A stretch of DNA of 64,000 bases from Mangrovimicrobium sp033283385 (lineage in GTDB: Bacteria; Pseudomonadota; Gammaproteobacteria; Pseudomonadales; Halieaceae), in contig JAWMQQ010000002.1 in NCBI GenBank assembly GCA_033283385.1, positions 496,001 to 560,000 on the forward strand, in the 5' to 3' direction. The notes beneath the pieces are model-generated. The model searched no databases. It was given only the letters and a program-made list of their open reading frames with translations, and had not been told where the DNA came from. The position numbers were made by a program, and so were the translations under genes. Positions 54,260 through 63,852 of the stretch are shown here, in pieces. The stretch's first letter is position 1, and each line of letters starts with the position of its first letter.

Positions 54260-55630
54260 TCATTCCCCGGCGCGCGAATCCTCCACCGTCACACGCAATC
54301 GCCCGCGCGCCAGTCGCGCCTCCAGGGTGTCCCCGCGCTTGACCGCGCCGGCGTCGCCAACTACCTGCCCGTGTTCGTCGGTGAGAATACTGTAACCCCG
54401 CGCCAGTACCGCCAGCGGGCTCAGCGATTCCAGCAGGTTGGCGTAATGGGCGAGTTGCTGGCCCGTGTTGCGCAGCCTGTCCTGCATCGCCGCATCCATG
54501 CGCTGGCGCGATGCCGCCAGGTCGCGGCGGGATTGCTGCAGGCGCGGCAGGGGCGAAGCGGCGAGCAGCCGGGATTCCAGCAGGCGCAGCTCTCCCTGCC
54601 GGCTTGCCAGCAGGTTGGCCTGGGCGCGCTGCAGGCGCTGCTCGAGGTCGTCGAGGCGCTGGGCCTGCTCGCGCAGCTGGGCGCCGGGGTGCTTGAGCCG
54701 CGCGCGCAGGTGTTCCAGCCGGGTGCGGGCGTCGGCGAGCTTGCGGCCCACCAGGCGCCGCAGGTCTGTCTCCAGTTTGGCCAGTATCGCCAGCTGCTCG
54801 CGCCGGTCGGGGCTGAGCAGTTCCGCCGCCGCCGAGGGGGTGGCGGCCCGCGCGTCGGCGACCATGTCGGCGATGGTGAAGTCCACCTCGTGGCCGACGG
54901 CGCTGACGACGGGCAGCTCGCTGGCGGCGATGGCCCGGGCGACGACTTCCTCGTTGAAGGCCCAGAGGTCCTCCAGCGAACCGCCGCCGCGGCCGACGAT
55001 CAGCGCGTCCAGCGCGATCCTGCCCTCGCCCTGCCAGCGGTTGGCGCGCGCAATGGCCGCCGCGATCTGCGCCGCCGCGCCCTCGCCCTGCACCTGAACC
55101 GGCAGGATATATACCTCGATGGCCGGGCTGCGGCGTTGCAATACCGTGAGGATATCGTGGATCGCGGCGCCGGTGGGGGAGGTGACGACCCCAAGCCGCG
55201 AGACGCTGGCGGGCAGAGGACGCTTGCGGGCGGTGTCGAACAGGCCCTCCGCCAGCAGCTTCGCCTTGAGCGCCTCGAAGGCCGCCTGCAGGGCGCCGGC
55301 GCCCGCAGGTTCCATGAACTCGCCGATCAGCTGGAACTCGCCGCGCCCCTCGTAGAGGGACACCCGCGCCCGCAGGCGAATGTGATCGCCATTACCGGGG
55401 GTGAAGCGCAGCCGCTGGTTGCGGTTGCGGAACATCGCGCAGCGCACCTGGGCGTCACCGTCCTTGAGGGAGAAGTACCAGTGCCCGGAGGAGGGGGCAG
55501 CGAAGTTGCTGACCTCGCCCTCCACCCAGACGAAGTCGAAGTGGCTCTCCAGCAGCACCCGCGCCTGGCGGTTGAGCTCGCTGACAGTGAGGGTGACGGG
55601 GGGCGTGCTGTCTTGGAAGGGGTTGGACAC
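54260..55630 (-). CDS. xseA: Exodeoxyribonuclease VII large subunit
   Basis: Catalytic subunit of ExoVII. From GTG 55630 it has 456 residues, the E. coli length. The N-terminal OB fold (TLTVSELNRQARVLLE, then WVEGEVSNF) is followed by the nuclease core (RLGVVTSPTGAAIHDIL, IVGRGGGSLEDLWAFN, SAVGHEVDFTIAD) and a long coiled coil. The frame is open further upstream but would run across the guaB promoter. The xseB subunit is not in the window. Confidence 0.95.
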   Translation of the reverse strand: MSNPFQDSTPPVTLTVSELNRQARVLLESHFDFVWVEGEVSNFAAPSSGHWYFSLKDGDAQVRCAMFRNRNQRLRFTPGNGDHIRLRARVSLYEGRGEFQLIGEFMEPAGAGALQAAFEALKAKLLAEGLFDTARKRPLPASVSRLGVVTSPTGAAIHDILTVLQRRSPAIEVYILPVQVQGEGAAAQIAAAIARANRWQGEGRIALDALIVGRGGGSLEDLWAFNEEVVARAIAASELPVVSAVGHEVDFTIADMVADARAATPSAAAELLSPDRREQLAILAKLETDLRRLVGRKLADARTRLEHLRARLKHPGAQLREQAQRLDDLEQRLQRAQANLLASRQGELRLLESRLLAASPLPRLQQSRRDLAASRQRMDAAMQDRLRNTGQQLAHYANLLESLSPLAVLARGYSILTDEHGQVVGDAGAVKRGDTLEARLARGRLRVTVEDSRAGE

Positions 55631-55642
55631 CGGGAACTTTTG

Positions 55643-55672
55643 TTTACTGCGAATGGGCCAAGGAATTATAAT
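55643..55672 (+). promoter_or_regulatory. Predicted sigma-70 promoter of guaB
   Basis: TTTACT (55643-55648) and a perfect TATAAT (55667-55672) are separated by 18 bases in the 80-base xseA-guaB divergent gap. The guaB start at 55711 is about 30 bases downstream of the expected transcription start. Confidence 0.6.
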
Positions 55673-55710
55673 TGCACGTTTAACTTCAACCCGCCAGCCG
55701 GGAGGCCCCA

Positions 55711-57180
55711 ATGCTTCGTATCGCCCAGGAAGCCCTTACTTTTGACGACGTTCTGCTGCTGCCCGGGTACTCCGAGGTGGTGGCCACGGATGTGTCGCTC
55801 AAGACCCGGCTGACCCGCGGCATCGAGCTGAACATCCCCCTGGTGTCCGCCGCGATGGATACCGTCACCGAGGCCCGCCTGGCCATCGCCATGGCCCAGG
55901 AAGGGGGTATCGGCATCATCCACAAGAGCATGAGCATCGCCGAGCAGGCGGAGCAGGTGCGCAAGGTCAAGAAGTACGAGAGCGGCGTGGTGAAGAACCC
56001 GATCACCATCCAGCAGACCGCAACCATTGCCCAGCTGGTCGAGCTGACCGCCTCCCATGGCATTTCCGGTGTTCCGGTGCTCAACGGCAGTGACCTGGTC
56101 GGCATCGTGACCCGCCGCGACCTGCGTTTCGAAGCCGACCACAGCAAGCTGGTCTCCGACATCATGACCCCCCGGGAAAAACTGGTGACGGTGAAGGAGG
56201 GCGCGAGTTCCGAGGAGGTCCAGCGCCTGCTGCACCAGCACCGCATCGAGAAGATCCTGGTGGTCAACGACGCCTTCGACCTCAAGGGCATGATCACCGT
56301 CAAGGACTTCGACAAGGCCGAGAGCTTCCCCAACGCCTGCAAGGACTCCTCCGGCCAGCTGCGCGCCGGCGCTTCGGTGGGCACCAGCCCGGACACCGAC
56401 GACCGCGTCGAGGCACTGGTGGGCGCAGGTGTGGACGTGCTGGTGGTGGACACCGCCCACGGCCACTCGCGCAACGTGATCGACCGGGTGCGCCGCATCA
56501 AGCAGGCCTTCCCGCAGGTGCAGGTGATCGGCGGCAATATCGCCACCGCGGATGCCGCCATCGCGCTGGCCGAGGCCGGCGCGGACGCGGTCAAGGTGGG
56601 TATCGGCCCCGGCTCGATCTGCACCACGCGTATCGTCACCGGTATCGGCGTGCCGCAGATCTCCGCGGTGGCCAATGTCGCCGAGGCCCTGGGCAGCCGC
56701 GACATCCCGCTGATCGCCGACGGCGGCATCCGCTTCTCCGGCGACATCGCCAAGGCCCTGGTGGCCGGCGCCCACGCGGTGATGATGGGCAGCATGTTCG
56801 CCGGCACCGAGGAGGCGCCGGGCGAGGTGGAGCTCTACCAGGGCCGTACCTACAAGGCCTACCGCGGCATGGGCAGTCTCGGCGCCATGTCCAAGAACCA
56901 GGGCTCCTCGGACCGCTACTTCCAGGACGCCAGCCGCGGCACCGAGAAACTGGTGCCCGAGGGCATCGAGGGCCGCGTGCCCTACAAGGGCCCGCTGTCG
57001 GCCATCGTCCACCAGCTGATGGGCGGCGTGCGCGCGGCCATGGGTTACACCGGCAGCCGCGATATCGAGACCATGCGCACCCGGCCCGAATTCGTGCGGG
57101 TCACCGCGGCGGGCATGTCCGAGAGCCACGTCCACGACGTCGCGATTACCAAGGAAGCGCCGAACTACCCGGTAAGCTGA
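55711..57180 (+). CDS. guaB: Inosine-5'-monophosphate dehydrogenase
   Basis: Converts IMP to XMP with NAD, the first committed step to GMP. The 489-residue protein has the catalytic barrel interrupted by a CBS pair (about residues 95-205). The substrate-binding Cys is C304 in GIGPGSICTTRIVTG, and the flap has the GMGSLGAM and RYF segments. ATG 55711 follows GGGAGG. A terminator-like hairpin lies immediately after the stop. Confidence 0.97.
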   Translation: MLRIAQEALTFDDVLLLPGYSEVVATDVSLKTRLTRGIELNIPLVSAAMDTVTEARLAIAMAQEGGIGIIHKSMSIAEQAEQVRKVKKYESGVVKNPITIQQTATIAQLVELTASHGISGVPVLNGSDLVGIVTRRDLRFEADHSKLVSDIMTPREKLVTVKEGASSEEVQRLLHQHRIEKILVVNDAFDLKGMITVKDFDKAESFPNACKDSSGQLRAGASVGTSPDTDDRVEALVGAGVDVLVVDTAHGHSRNVIDRVRRIKQAFPQVQVIGGNIATADAAIALAEAGADAVKVGIGPGSICTTRIVTGIGVPQISAVANVAEALGSRDIPLIADGGIRFSGDIAKALVAGAHAVMMGSMFAGTEEAPGEVELYQGRTYKAYRGMGSLGAMSKNQGSSDRYFQDASRGTEKLVPEGIEGRVPYKGPLSAIVHQLMGGVRAAMGYTGSRDIETMRTRPEFVRVTAAGMSESHVHDVAITKEAPNYPVS

Positions 57181-57185
57181 AAAGA

Positions 57186-57234
57186 TTGGGTCAGGTGCGA
57201 TCTTTCAATCGAATCTGACCCGATTTTTTTTTTG
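57186..57234 (+). terminator. Strong intrinsic terminator or attenuator between guaB and guaA
   Basis: ATTGGGTCAG (57186-57195) pairs with CTGACCCGAT (57216-57225) over 10 bp with one G-U, and an inner CGAT/ATCG stem (57199-57202 with 57209-57212) fits in the loop. Ten T residues follow (57225-57234). It ends 15 bases before the guaA ATG. This is a textbook intrinsic terminator, placed inside what is normally one operon. Confidence 0.85.
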
Positions 57235-57249
57235 CAGACAGGAATCCCC

Positions 57250-58827
57250 ATGAGCGCTGATATCCACGCACAGAAAATCCTTATTCTCGATTTTGGCTCG
57301 CAGTACACGCAGCTGATCGCGCGCCGGGTGCGCGAGGTCGGGGTGTACAGCGAGATTCGCGCCTTCGACATGAGCGAGGCGGAGATCCGCGAGTTCGGCC
57401 CGAAGGGAGTGATCCTCTCCGGCGGGCCGGAGTCCGTCGCGGCGGAAAATTCACCGCGCGCGCCGCAGGTGGTGTTCGAGCTGGGCGTGCCGGTGCTGGG
57501 TATCTGCTACGGCATGCAGACCATGGCCGAGCAGTTCGGCGGCAAGGTCGCCTGCTCCAATATCAGCGAGTTCGGCTACGCGCAGATCCGCCAGGTGGGC
57601 AACCGCGGCCTGCTGCACGATATCCGCGACCACCTGGACAGCGACGGCACCGGCCTGCTGGACGTGTGGATGAGCCACGGCGACAAGGTCGTCGAGCTGC
57701 CCGACAGCTTCGAGCTGATCGCCGAGACCAGCAGCTGCCCCATCGCCGGCATGGCACACAAAGAGAAGCCCTTCTACGGCATCCAGTTCCACCCCGAGGT
57801 GACCCACACCCTGCAGGGCAAGCGCATCTTCGAGCACTTCGTGCTGGAACTGTGCGGCTGCCAGGTGCTGTGGACGCCGGCCAATATCGTCGAGGACGCC
57901 ATCGCCCGGGTGCGCGAGACCGTCGGCGGCGACAAGGTGCTGCTGGGTCTGTCCGGCGGCGTCGACTCCTCGGTGGTCGCCGCCCTGCTGCACAAGGCCA
58001 TCGGCGACCAGCTCACCTGCGTGTTCGTCGACAACGGCCTGCTGCGCCTCAACGAGGGCGACCAGGTGATGGACATGTTCGCCCGCAACATGGGCGTGAA
58101 GGTCATCCGCGCCGACGCCGAGGCGCTGTTCCTCGGCAAGCTGGCCGGGGAGAACGACCCGGAGGCCAAGCGCAAGATCATCGGCAACACCTTCATCGAT
58201 GTGTTCGATGCCGAGGCCACCAAGCTCAGCGACGTGAAGTGGCTGGCCCAGGGCACCATCTACCCGGACGTGATCGAATCCGCCGGCGCCAAGACCGGCA
58301 AGGCCCACGTGATCAAGTCCCACCACAATGTCGGCGGCCTGCCCGATGACATGAGCTTCGAGCTGATCGAGCCCCTGCGCGAGTTGTTCAAGGATGAAGT
58401 GCGCCAGATCGGCCTGGAACTGGGCCTGCCCTGGGACATGGTCTACCGCCATCCATTCCCCGGCCCCGGCCTCGGCGTGCGCATCCTCGGCGAGGTGAAG
58501 AAGGAATACGCGGACCTGCTGCGCCTGGCCGACGATATCTTCATCGGCGAACTGCGCGCCGCCGGCTGGTACGAGAAAACCAGCCAGGCGTTTGCCGTAT
58601 TCCTGCCGGTGAAATCAGTCGGCGTGGTCGGCGACGGCCGGCGCTACGAGTACGTCATCGCCCTGCGCGCGGTTGAGACCGTGGATTTCATGACGGCGCG
58701 CTGGGCGCACCTGCCCTATGAGTTGCTGGAGAAAGTCTCCAACCGCATCATCAACGAGATCTCGGGGGTGTCGCGGGTGACCTACGATGTGAGTTCCAAG
58801 CCGCCGGCGACGATCGAGTGGGAGTGA
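57250..58827 (+). CDS. guaA: GMP synthase (glutamine-hydrolysing)
   Basis: Converts XMP to GMP with glutamine and ATP. From ATG 57250 it has 525 residues, the E. coli length. The class I glutaminase has C86 in GICYGMQ and the His-Glu pair in HPEVTHT, the ATP pyrophosphatase has the P loop GLSGGVDSSVVAAL, and the dimerisation domain ends in KPPATIEWE. The start codon lies 15 bases after a terminator T run, leaving no room for a separate promoter between them. Confidence 0.97.
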   Translation: MSADIHAQKILILDFGSQYTQLIARRVREVGVYSEIRAFDMSEAEIREFGPKGVILSGGPESVAAENSPRAPQVVFELGVPVLGICYGMQTMAEQFGGKVACSNISEFGYAQIRQVGNRGLLHDIRDHLDSDGTGLLDVWMSHGDKVVELPDSFELIAETSSCPIAGMAHKEKPFYGIQFHPEVTHTLQGKRIFEHFVLELCGCQVLWTPANIVEDAIARVRETVGGDKVLLGLSGGVDSSVVAALLHKAIGDQLTCVFVDNGLLRLNEGDQVMDMFARNMGVKVIRADAEALFLGKLAGENDPEAKRKIIGNTFIDVFDAEATKLSDVKWLAQGTIYPDVIESAGAKTGKAHVIKSHHNVGGLPDDMSFELIEPLRELFKDEVRQIGLELGLPWDMVYRHPFPGPGLGVRILGEVKKEYADLLRLADDIFIGELRAAGWYEKTSQAFAVFLPVKSVGVVGDGRRYEYVIALRAVETVDFMTARWAHLPYELLEKVSNRIINEISGVSRVTYDVSSKPPATIEWE

Positions 58828-58837
58828 TCCACGCCCC

Positions 58838-59920
58838 CTAGAGCAGCAGCCCCGTATACCCCTCGGGAAATTTCGACGGCGCGAAAAACCAGGTTTCAAT
58901 GGCATGCCGTTGCGAGGTCATACCCTCGATCAGCCGGGTGCGGTGCAGGTTGGTGTGGTCGAAGATGACCGCGTCGCCGGCTGCGAACTCCGGGCTGGCG
59001 ATGCCGCCGGCCCCCGCGACCTGCCGCGCCATCTCGTCGCCCACGCACCAGGGGAACATGGCGTCCCCGGTACCGCTCTCGACCATGCCGTCCAGCGGTT
59101 TGGCGACGATATCCAGGCCCGGCGCATGGGTCCCGCAGGGTGTCAGGGCAATCCACAGGTTCAGCGAGCGTACGTCGCCGAGGAAGGCGCCGTCCTGGTG
59201 CCAGGACGCCTGAGGCAGGAGCTTCATGCGGCGCAGCGTGCACTTTTCTATCGAGATCGCCGGGCGCTCGCCGAGGTATTGGGTAACCAGTTCGTCGATG
59301 CCCAGCTGCCGGAACGCGTCGATGAGGCGGGTCATCAGTCGCGGCGAATCGATGGCCAGTATGCCCCCGGTGCTGTGGATGAAGCCCCGGCCGCGGGGTT
59401 GTTCCGGGTCGTAGTCCGGCGCGTAGAAGGGGGTTTCGGCTTCCGCCGGGTTGCCCTTGCGCACCGCGGCGAGCTGGTCCAGCGCCTGGTCCAGCCCCTC
59501 GACGAAGCCCGTTGCAGTGGCCGTGTCCAGCAGTCCGCGGATGAGCAGCGAGCCGTGCTGGGCGAGCGCCGCCCTGACCAGCTCCGGCGAAAGCTCGCTG
59601 GCGCGTATGAACGGCAGGCCGCACTCGTCGATCGCGAAGGCGTGCTCCTGGGTCGCGCGATTCCAGTCCGGCGGCGTTCCGGGTTGCAGGCGGTCAAACG
59701 CCTCGCGCCGCAATGCGATGATTCTTTTTTCGAGGACGATATCCGGTTGCCGGGCGTTTTGCCCGGTCAGCAGCGCGATGGCCTCGTCCAGCTTGCCCGC
59801 CGCGCACAGCCGGTCCGCTCGCTCGACCGCGGCGCCGGAGCTATCGGCGGGCGCAGTGAATCCGGCCCGGTAGCGGCGTAAAAGCCCGTCGCGCAAGTTG
59901 CGCAGTGTTGCGGACACCAC
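58838..59920 (-). CDS. Phytanoyl-CoA dioxygenase (PhyH) family iron/2-oxoglutarate enzyme
   Basis: A 360-residue protein starting at GTG 59920. The facial iron site is H241 and D243 in ASWHQDGAF, with the distal His in DHTNLHRTR (H322 or H326) and a nearby Arg for 2-oxoglutarate. The first 90 residues are an extra helical segment with a TPR-like AGKLDEAIALL, not part of the PhyH fold. The substrate is unknown; such enzymes hydroxylate lipids, glycans or natural products. It ends 10 bases from guaA, on the opposite strand. Confidence 0.82.
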   Translation of the reverse strand: MVSATLRNLRDGLLRRYRAGFTAPADSSGAAVERADRLCAAGKLDEAIALLTGQNARQPDIVLEKRIIALRREAFDRLQPGTPPDWNRATQEHAFAIDECGLPFIRASELSPELVRAALAQHGSLLIRGLLDTATATGFVEGLDQALDQLAAVRKGNPAEAETPFYAPDYDPEQPRGRGFIHSTGGILAIDSPRLMTRLIDAFRQLGIDELVTQYLGERPAISIEKCTLRRMKLLPQASWHQDGAFLGDVRSLNLWIALTPCGTHAPGLDIVAKPLDGMVESGTGDAMFPWCVGDEMARQVAGAGGIASPEFAAGDAVIFDHTNLHRTRLIEGMTSQRHAIETWFFAPSKFPEGYTGLLL

Positions 59921-59999
59921 AGCTTGTCATCTCCCGGAAGGCTGTTATCTGCGTGTAGCATACCGGCCGGCCCGGTCCAGTCAAACCGGGACTGCGCGG

Positions 60000-60617
60000 C
60001 TACTGAACTTCCCTGGCCGGGATGCCAACGACCGTCGTGCGGGGCGGCACGTTTTCCAGCACCACGGCATTGGCGCCGATCTTGGCGCCCTCGCCGATGA
60101 CGACGGGGCCGATCACCTTGGAGCCGGTGCCCACCTGTACGCCTTTCTCGATGGTCGGGCCCACCAGGTGGCCGCTGCGCAGGCCGACGGTAATCCACGG
60201 GAACAGCACCACGTTCGAGTCCACGCGGGTCAGGCCGTCGATCACCACCTGGCCGTGGGCGATATAGATACCGGGCTGGACAACCACCGGGTCGCCGATA
60301 CAGATCTGGGCAAAGGACATTGCGAACCTGTGGGCGATATCCGGCAGTATGGGCACGCCCTTTTTCTGCAGGCTGGCTTTCAGCCGGTAGCACATGAGGC
60401 CGAAGAAGGCGTCGCTCTTCCAGGCCAGGCGGATGATCTGCTTGAGCTTGCGCCAGCGAGTGCTGGTGTCGCGCGGCTCGAAGCGGTACCAGAGGTAGGT
60501 CTTCAGGTCCGCGCTGACCGCCTCGCGAAATCCGGGGTGGAGCTTGCGCGCGCGGGCGATGGCCTCGAGCAATTCCTCGAGGTTTTCCGGGGGTGGCGTG
60601 GTCGGGTAATCAGGCAT
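60000..60617 (-). CDS. Hexapeptide-repeat acyltransferase of the serine O-acetyltransferase type
   Basis: A 205-residue protein with a helical N-terminus (about residues 1-95) and a C-terminal left-handed beta helix of hexapeptide repeats (GIYIAHGQVVIDGLTRVDSNVVL, VIGPVVIGEGAKIGANAVV). The closing PPRTTVVGIPARE is typical of CysE-like enzymes. The usual SAT Asp-His pair is not obvious, since the catalytic region reads GIYIAHGQ, so the acceptor may be a sugar or amino alcohol. It sits with a sulfotransferase and an acyltransferase on the same strand. Confidence 0.8.
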   Translation of the reverse strand: MPDYPTTPPPENLEELLEAIARARKLHPGFREAVSADLKTYLWYRFEPRDTSTRWRKLKQIIRLAWKSDAFFGLMCYRLKASLQKKGVPILPDIAHRFAMSFAQICIGDPVVVQPGIYIAHGQVVIDGLTRVDSNVVLFPWITVGLRSGHLVGPTIEKGVQVGTGSKVIGPVVIGEGAKIGANAVVLENVPPRTTVVGIPAREVQ

Positions 60618-60664
60618 TCAGGGTAATCTCTGTTCGGGTCCGGCCGGGGCGGGTGTTGGCGGGT

Positions 60665-61375
60665 TCACGCCGGTGTTCTCGACGCGGTGAGTTCCAGCGC
60701 AAACTCGTACAATTCGACATCCAGCGCGTTTTCCTCGGCGATACGCTGGCGCAGCGCCGGGTCGACGGGCATGGACCCGGTCTGGTTCGCGCTGCGGCGG
60801 GGGCCGAGGTCCCAGCCGAATTCGCGTTCCAGGGCGGCGGCGAAATCGTCGTGGCGCTCCTGTACGCCCACCACGTCGATGCTCGCCAGACGCTGGCGGG
60901 CGAGTTCCAGGTGATCGCGGGTCATCTCGACATTGGCGAGGATGCCCTTGCTGCGCGTGGTCTCGGTGTCCAGCGCCAGCATCTTGGTCATGTGGTTGTG
61001 AATCAGCCCGATGTAGTGGATCGGGTCCTCGTAGAACTCGACGAGGTCGCTGTCTGGCTTTTTCGCGAGGCGGGCCTGCTGGCGCAGGAAGGACAGGGTC
61101 CGCTCGACCGGTTCGCGCAGCAGCGTGAAAGTGCGGTATTCCCCGGGCAGCAGGTCCAGTGTGGCCAGCGGGAAGTGACCGGTGATCACGCGGATCTCGT
61201 CCCCGCGGGCGGCGACGCGCTCCACCAGGTGCGCCGGCGTGAGAATGGCGCCGGGCAGCGGGCCGTCATCCGCGCAGGGATAGACGGCGCGGTCACCGAA
61301 GTGGTGCCGCAGCCGCATCTTAAGCGCGCTTCCCCCGGTCTTTTGCAGGTGGAGGAAGAAGTATCGGTCGCTCAT
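60665..61375 (-). CDS. Sulfotransferase
   Basis: A PAPS-dependent sulfotransferase-like protein of about 236 residues. The 5'-phosphosulfate loop is HLQKTGGSALK near residue 12, and the 3'-phosphate site is TLLREPVERTLSFL near residue 92. The start ATG 61375 begins at MSDRYFF; ATG 61381 is two codons upstream and equally possible, since neither has a strong ribosome site. The acceptor is unknown, but neighbours suggest a surface polysaccharide or lipid. No PAPS synthesis genes are in the window. Confidence 0.82.
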   Translation of the reverse strand: MSDRYFFLHLQKTGGSALKMRLRHHFGDRAVYPCADDGPLPGAILTPAHLVERVAARGDEIRVITGHFPLATLDLLPGEYRTFTLLREPVERTLSFLRQQARLAKKPDSDLVEFYEDPIHYIGLIHNHMTKMLALDTETTRSKGILANVEMTRDHLELARQRLASIDVVGVQERHDDFAAALEREFGWDLGPRRSANQTGSMPVDPALRQRIAEENALDVELYEFALELTASRTPA

Positions 61376-61457
61376 CGGCATAAGTTCATGGGGGCCTGGA
61401 AAACGGGAGCCAAGATAATCCAATCCCGGCGCGACAGCCAGCCAAACATCCCGGGGA

Positions 61458-62618
61458 TCAGCGCATTGCAGCGACCCGCAGCTTGCCGACCGCGAGCCGG
61501 TTCCTCAAGGCCGTCGTCGGCAGCTCGAAGTACTTGTACAGCAGGATCGAGCCCACGATGTTGAACAGCCAGTACAGCCCGAATTTGAACAGCGACAGCG
61601 AGTCTCCCTCCAGGCCGATCGGTACCAGTTGCAGGAACCGGGGTATGGCGATGTACTGCACCACCGCGAAGTGCAACAGGTACATGGAGTAGGAGACCAG
61701 GCTGAACAGCGTCAGGGTGCGGTACCAGAAGCCGCTGCCGTGCCGCAGCTGGCTGAGCACGGGCAGCAGCAGGAAAATACCGCAGGAGACCAGGGTGAAC
61801 GAGAAAACGCACTCGTACATGCCGACCGGCCACTTTTTCATCAGCATCAGGGTGAAACCCGCCTTGTAGACCAGCAGCATCACAACCCCCAGTGCGAAGG
61901 CGTATTTACGCACCCGGTACCAGAAATCGGCGTGATAGTAGTACAGCCACGCCCCCAGCACGCCGAAGATCAGGCTGTCCAGGCGGGTGACGACCTGCCG
62001 CCTGAAGTGGGTATCCCACTGGATGAAGTTGACCGATTCCATGGACTGGTAGCGGCCGTAGCGCACGGCGAGGGAGGCGACGATCACTGCGACGATCACG
62101 CCCAGCACCGCATAGCGCGGCTTCACCCGGAGCGCGACGACAATAAACAGGACTGAAGGCACCAGCAGGTAGAACCATTCCTCGATCGCCAGGGTCCAGG
62201 CCTCGGGAAAGAAGCCGGGGTGCACCCAGGCGAAGTTCTGCAGGAACAGGAAGTACTTCCACACGCTGGCCAGCTTCATGTCGTCGAAGACCAGGTGGTA
62301 GGTGACCAGGAAGCTCAGCACCAGGTAGTAGTTGGGCAGGGTGCGGAACCAGCGCCGGGTCCAGAAGTTGAGCAGGGTGTCGCGGTTGGCAGGCTTGTTC
62401 TCCAGGGTCTTGATCAGGATTCCCCCGATCAGGAAGCCGCTGAGCACGAAGAACATCGTCACCGGGTCGATCACCGGCAGGTTCAGCACCCACAGCGGCG
62501 CCAGGCTTGCGATCATGTAGCTGCCGTGGGTGTAGACGATGAGGATGATCGAGAGGGCCCGCAGGATGTCGAGGCCGTAGACCCGGTCCGGATTGATATC
62601 GACTTTGAGCAACTGCAT
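61458..62618 (-). CDS. Integral membrane acyltransferase (acyltransferase 3 / OafA family)
   Basis: A 386-residue inner-membrane protein with about 10 helices, starting at ATG 62618. The N-terminal YGLDILRALSIILIVYTHGSY carries the conserved catalytic His, and FFVLSGFLIGGIL and RRWFRTLPNYYL complete the family signature. Members transfer acetyl or other acyl groups onto exported sugars, such as O-antigen or exopolysaccharide. It fits a cluster that modifies a surface glycan. Confidence 0.9.
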   Translation of the reverse strand: MQLLKVDINPDRVYGLDILRALSIILIVYTHGSYMIASLAPLWVLNLPVIDPVTMFFVLSGFLIGGILIKTLENKPANRDTLLNFWTRRWFRTLPNYYLVLSFLVTYHLVFDDMKLASVWKYFLFLQNFAWVHPGFFPEAWTLAIEEWFYLLVPSVLFIVVALRVKPRYAVLGVIVAVIVASLAVRYGRYQSMESVNFIQWDTHFRRQVVTRLDSLIFGVLGAWLYYYHADFWYRVRKYAFALGVVMLLVYKAGFTLMLMKKWPVGMYECVFSFTLVSCGIFLLLPVLSQLRHGSGFWYRTLTLFSLVSYSMYLLHFAVVQYIAIPRFLQLVPIGLEGDSLSLFKFGLYWLFNIVGSILLYKYFELPTTALRNRLAVGKLRVAAMR

Positions 62619-62821
62619 GGATGTTCTTATTCGGCCCTGTACCCCGCTGCTGGCGATACTAACACGGGATACCTGCGCAGGGTGCAACATCGCCCCGCGG
62701 GCCGGGCCGCGCCCGCCGGCTTCAGCTACACCCCGGCCTGAGGAGGCTGTATACTTTCCCCCGCCGCGCGTTACCGCTGATTTGAATAACCTGCAACGCT
62801 ATTGAGAGAACGACTGAAACG

Positions 62822-63823
62822 ATGACGGAGCAAGCCCAGGGCGTCGTTTATCCCGATGTTCTCCACCCGATGCTCGATTCCAGCGACCAGCTGGATAACC
62901 CCGCTGAGCTGCGCAGCCGGTTCGCCCGGGACGGCTACCTTTTGCTGCGCTCAGTGCTGCCGCCGGAAAAACTGCTCGCGCTCAGGGCGCGGATCACCGC
63001 CGTTCTCGCCGAGCTGAAGTGGATCGCCGGCGGCGCGGAGCAAAACCGCGCGCGGGTCACCGGCCTGGCCTGGCGCGAGGGTGAGGAGCGCTATTTCGAG
63101 GCCCTGGACCGGCTGGTCAAGCTGGAGGACCTCTACGCCCTGGCCCACGACGAGAACCTGGCCCGGCTGATGAAGGCCGTGCTCGGCGACACGGCGTTTC
63201 CCCACCCGCTGAGCATCACCCGGCTGGTGTTTCCGGGCCATCCGGAGATCACCACGCCGCCGCACCAGGACTACCGCAACAACCAGGGTACGCCGAACCT
63301 GACCGCGAGCTGGATTCCCCTGGGCGACTGCAGGCAGGAGGAGGGTGGCCTGGCCATCCTCGAGGGCTCGCACCGCCTGGGGCTGCTTCCCATCCAGTAT
63401 CACCTCGGTCCCGGCAATCGCGGCGTGGTGCTGCCGCCCTGCCTGCCGCAGCTGCGCTGGGTCAGCACCGACTTCAGGCTGGGCGACGTGCTGCTGTTTC
63501 CCGCGCTGACCGTGCACTCGGCGCTGCACAACAACGACCCGGACCACATGCGGCTGTCAGTCGACTTCAGGCACCAGCTCGAGGGCGAGGGCATTACCCC
63601 GGTCTGCCTGGAACCGCACTTCGGGCGCTGCAGCTGGGAGGAGGTCTACGCCGACTGGAAGTCCGACCAGTACAAGTATTACTGGAAGTCCCGGCACTAC
63701 CTGCCGGTGCAGTTCGACCCGAGCCTGCTGAAACTGGAAAACGACCCGATAAAACAGCTGTACCACGACGGCATGAAATTCCAGAAAGCCCGCAACGACC
63801 GGCTCAGGGACCGCCTGGGCTGA
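62822..63823 (+). CDS. Second PhyH-family iron/2-oxoglutarate dioxygenase
   Basis: A 333-residue protein from ATG 62822. The iron ligands are H148 and D150 in TTPPHQDYRNN and the distal H232 in LTVHSALHNN; GGLAILEGSHRLGLLP is the usual PhyH segment. It shares the fold but little sequence with the 58838-59920 enzyme. It faces away from the acyltransferase gene across a 200-base gap holding no clear promoter, and is followed 29 bases later by another gene on the same strand. Confidence 0.87.
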   Translation: MTEQAQGVVYPDVLHPMLDSSDQLDNPAELRSRFARDGYLLLRSVLPPEKLLALRARITAVLAELKWIAGGAEQNRARVTGLAWREGEERYFEALDRLVKLEDLYALAHDENLARLMKAVLGDTAFPHPLSITRLVFPGHPEITTPPHQDYRNNQGTPNLTASWIPLGDCRQEEGGLAILEGSHRLGLLPIQYHLGPGNRGVVLPPCLPQLRWVSTDFRLGDVLLFPALTVHSALHNNDPDHMRLSVDFRHQLEGEGITPVCLEPHFGRCSWEEVYADWKSDQYKYYWKSRHYLPVQFDPSLLKLENDPIKQLYHDGMKFQKARNDRLRDRLG

Positions 63824-63852
63824 GGGTCGATCCATTTTTCAAGGAGCAAGAC

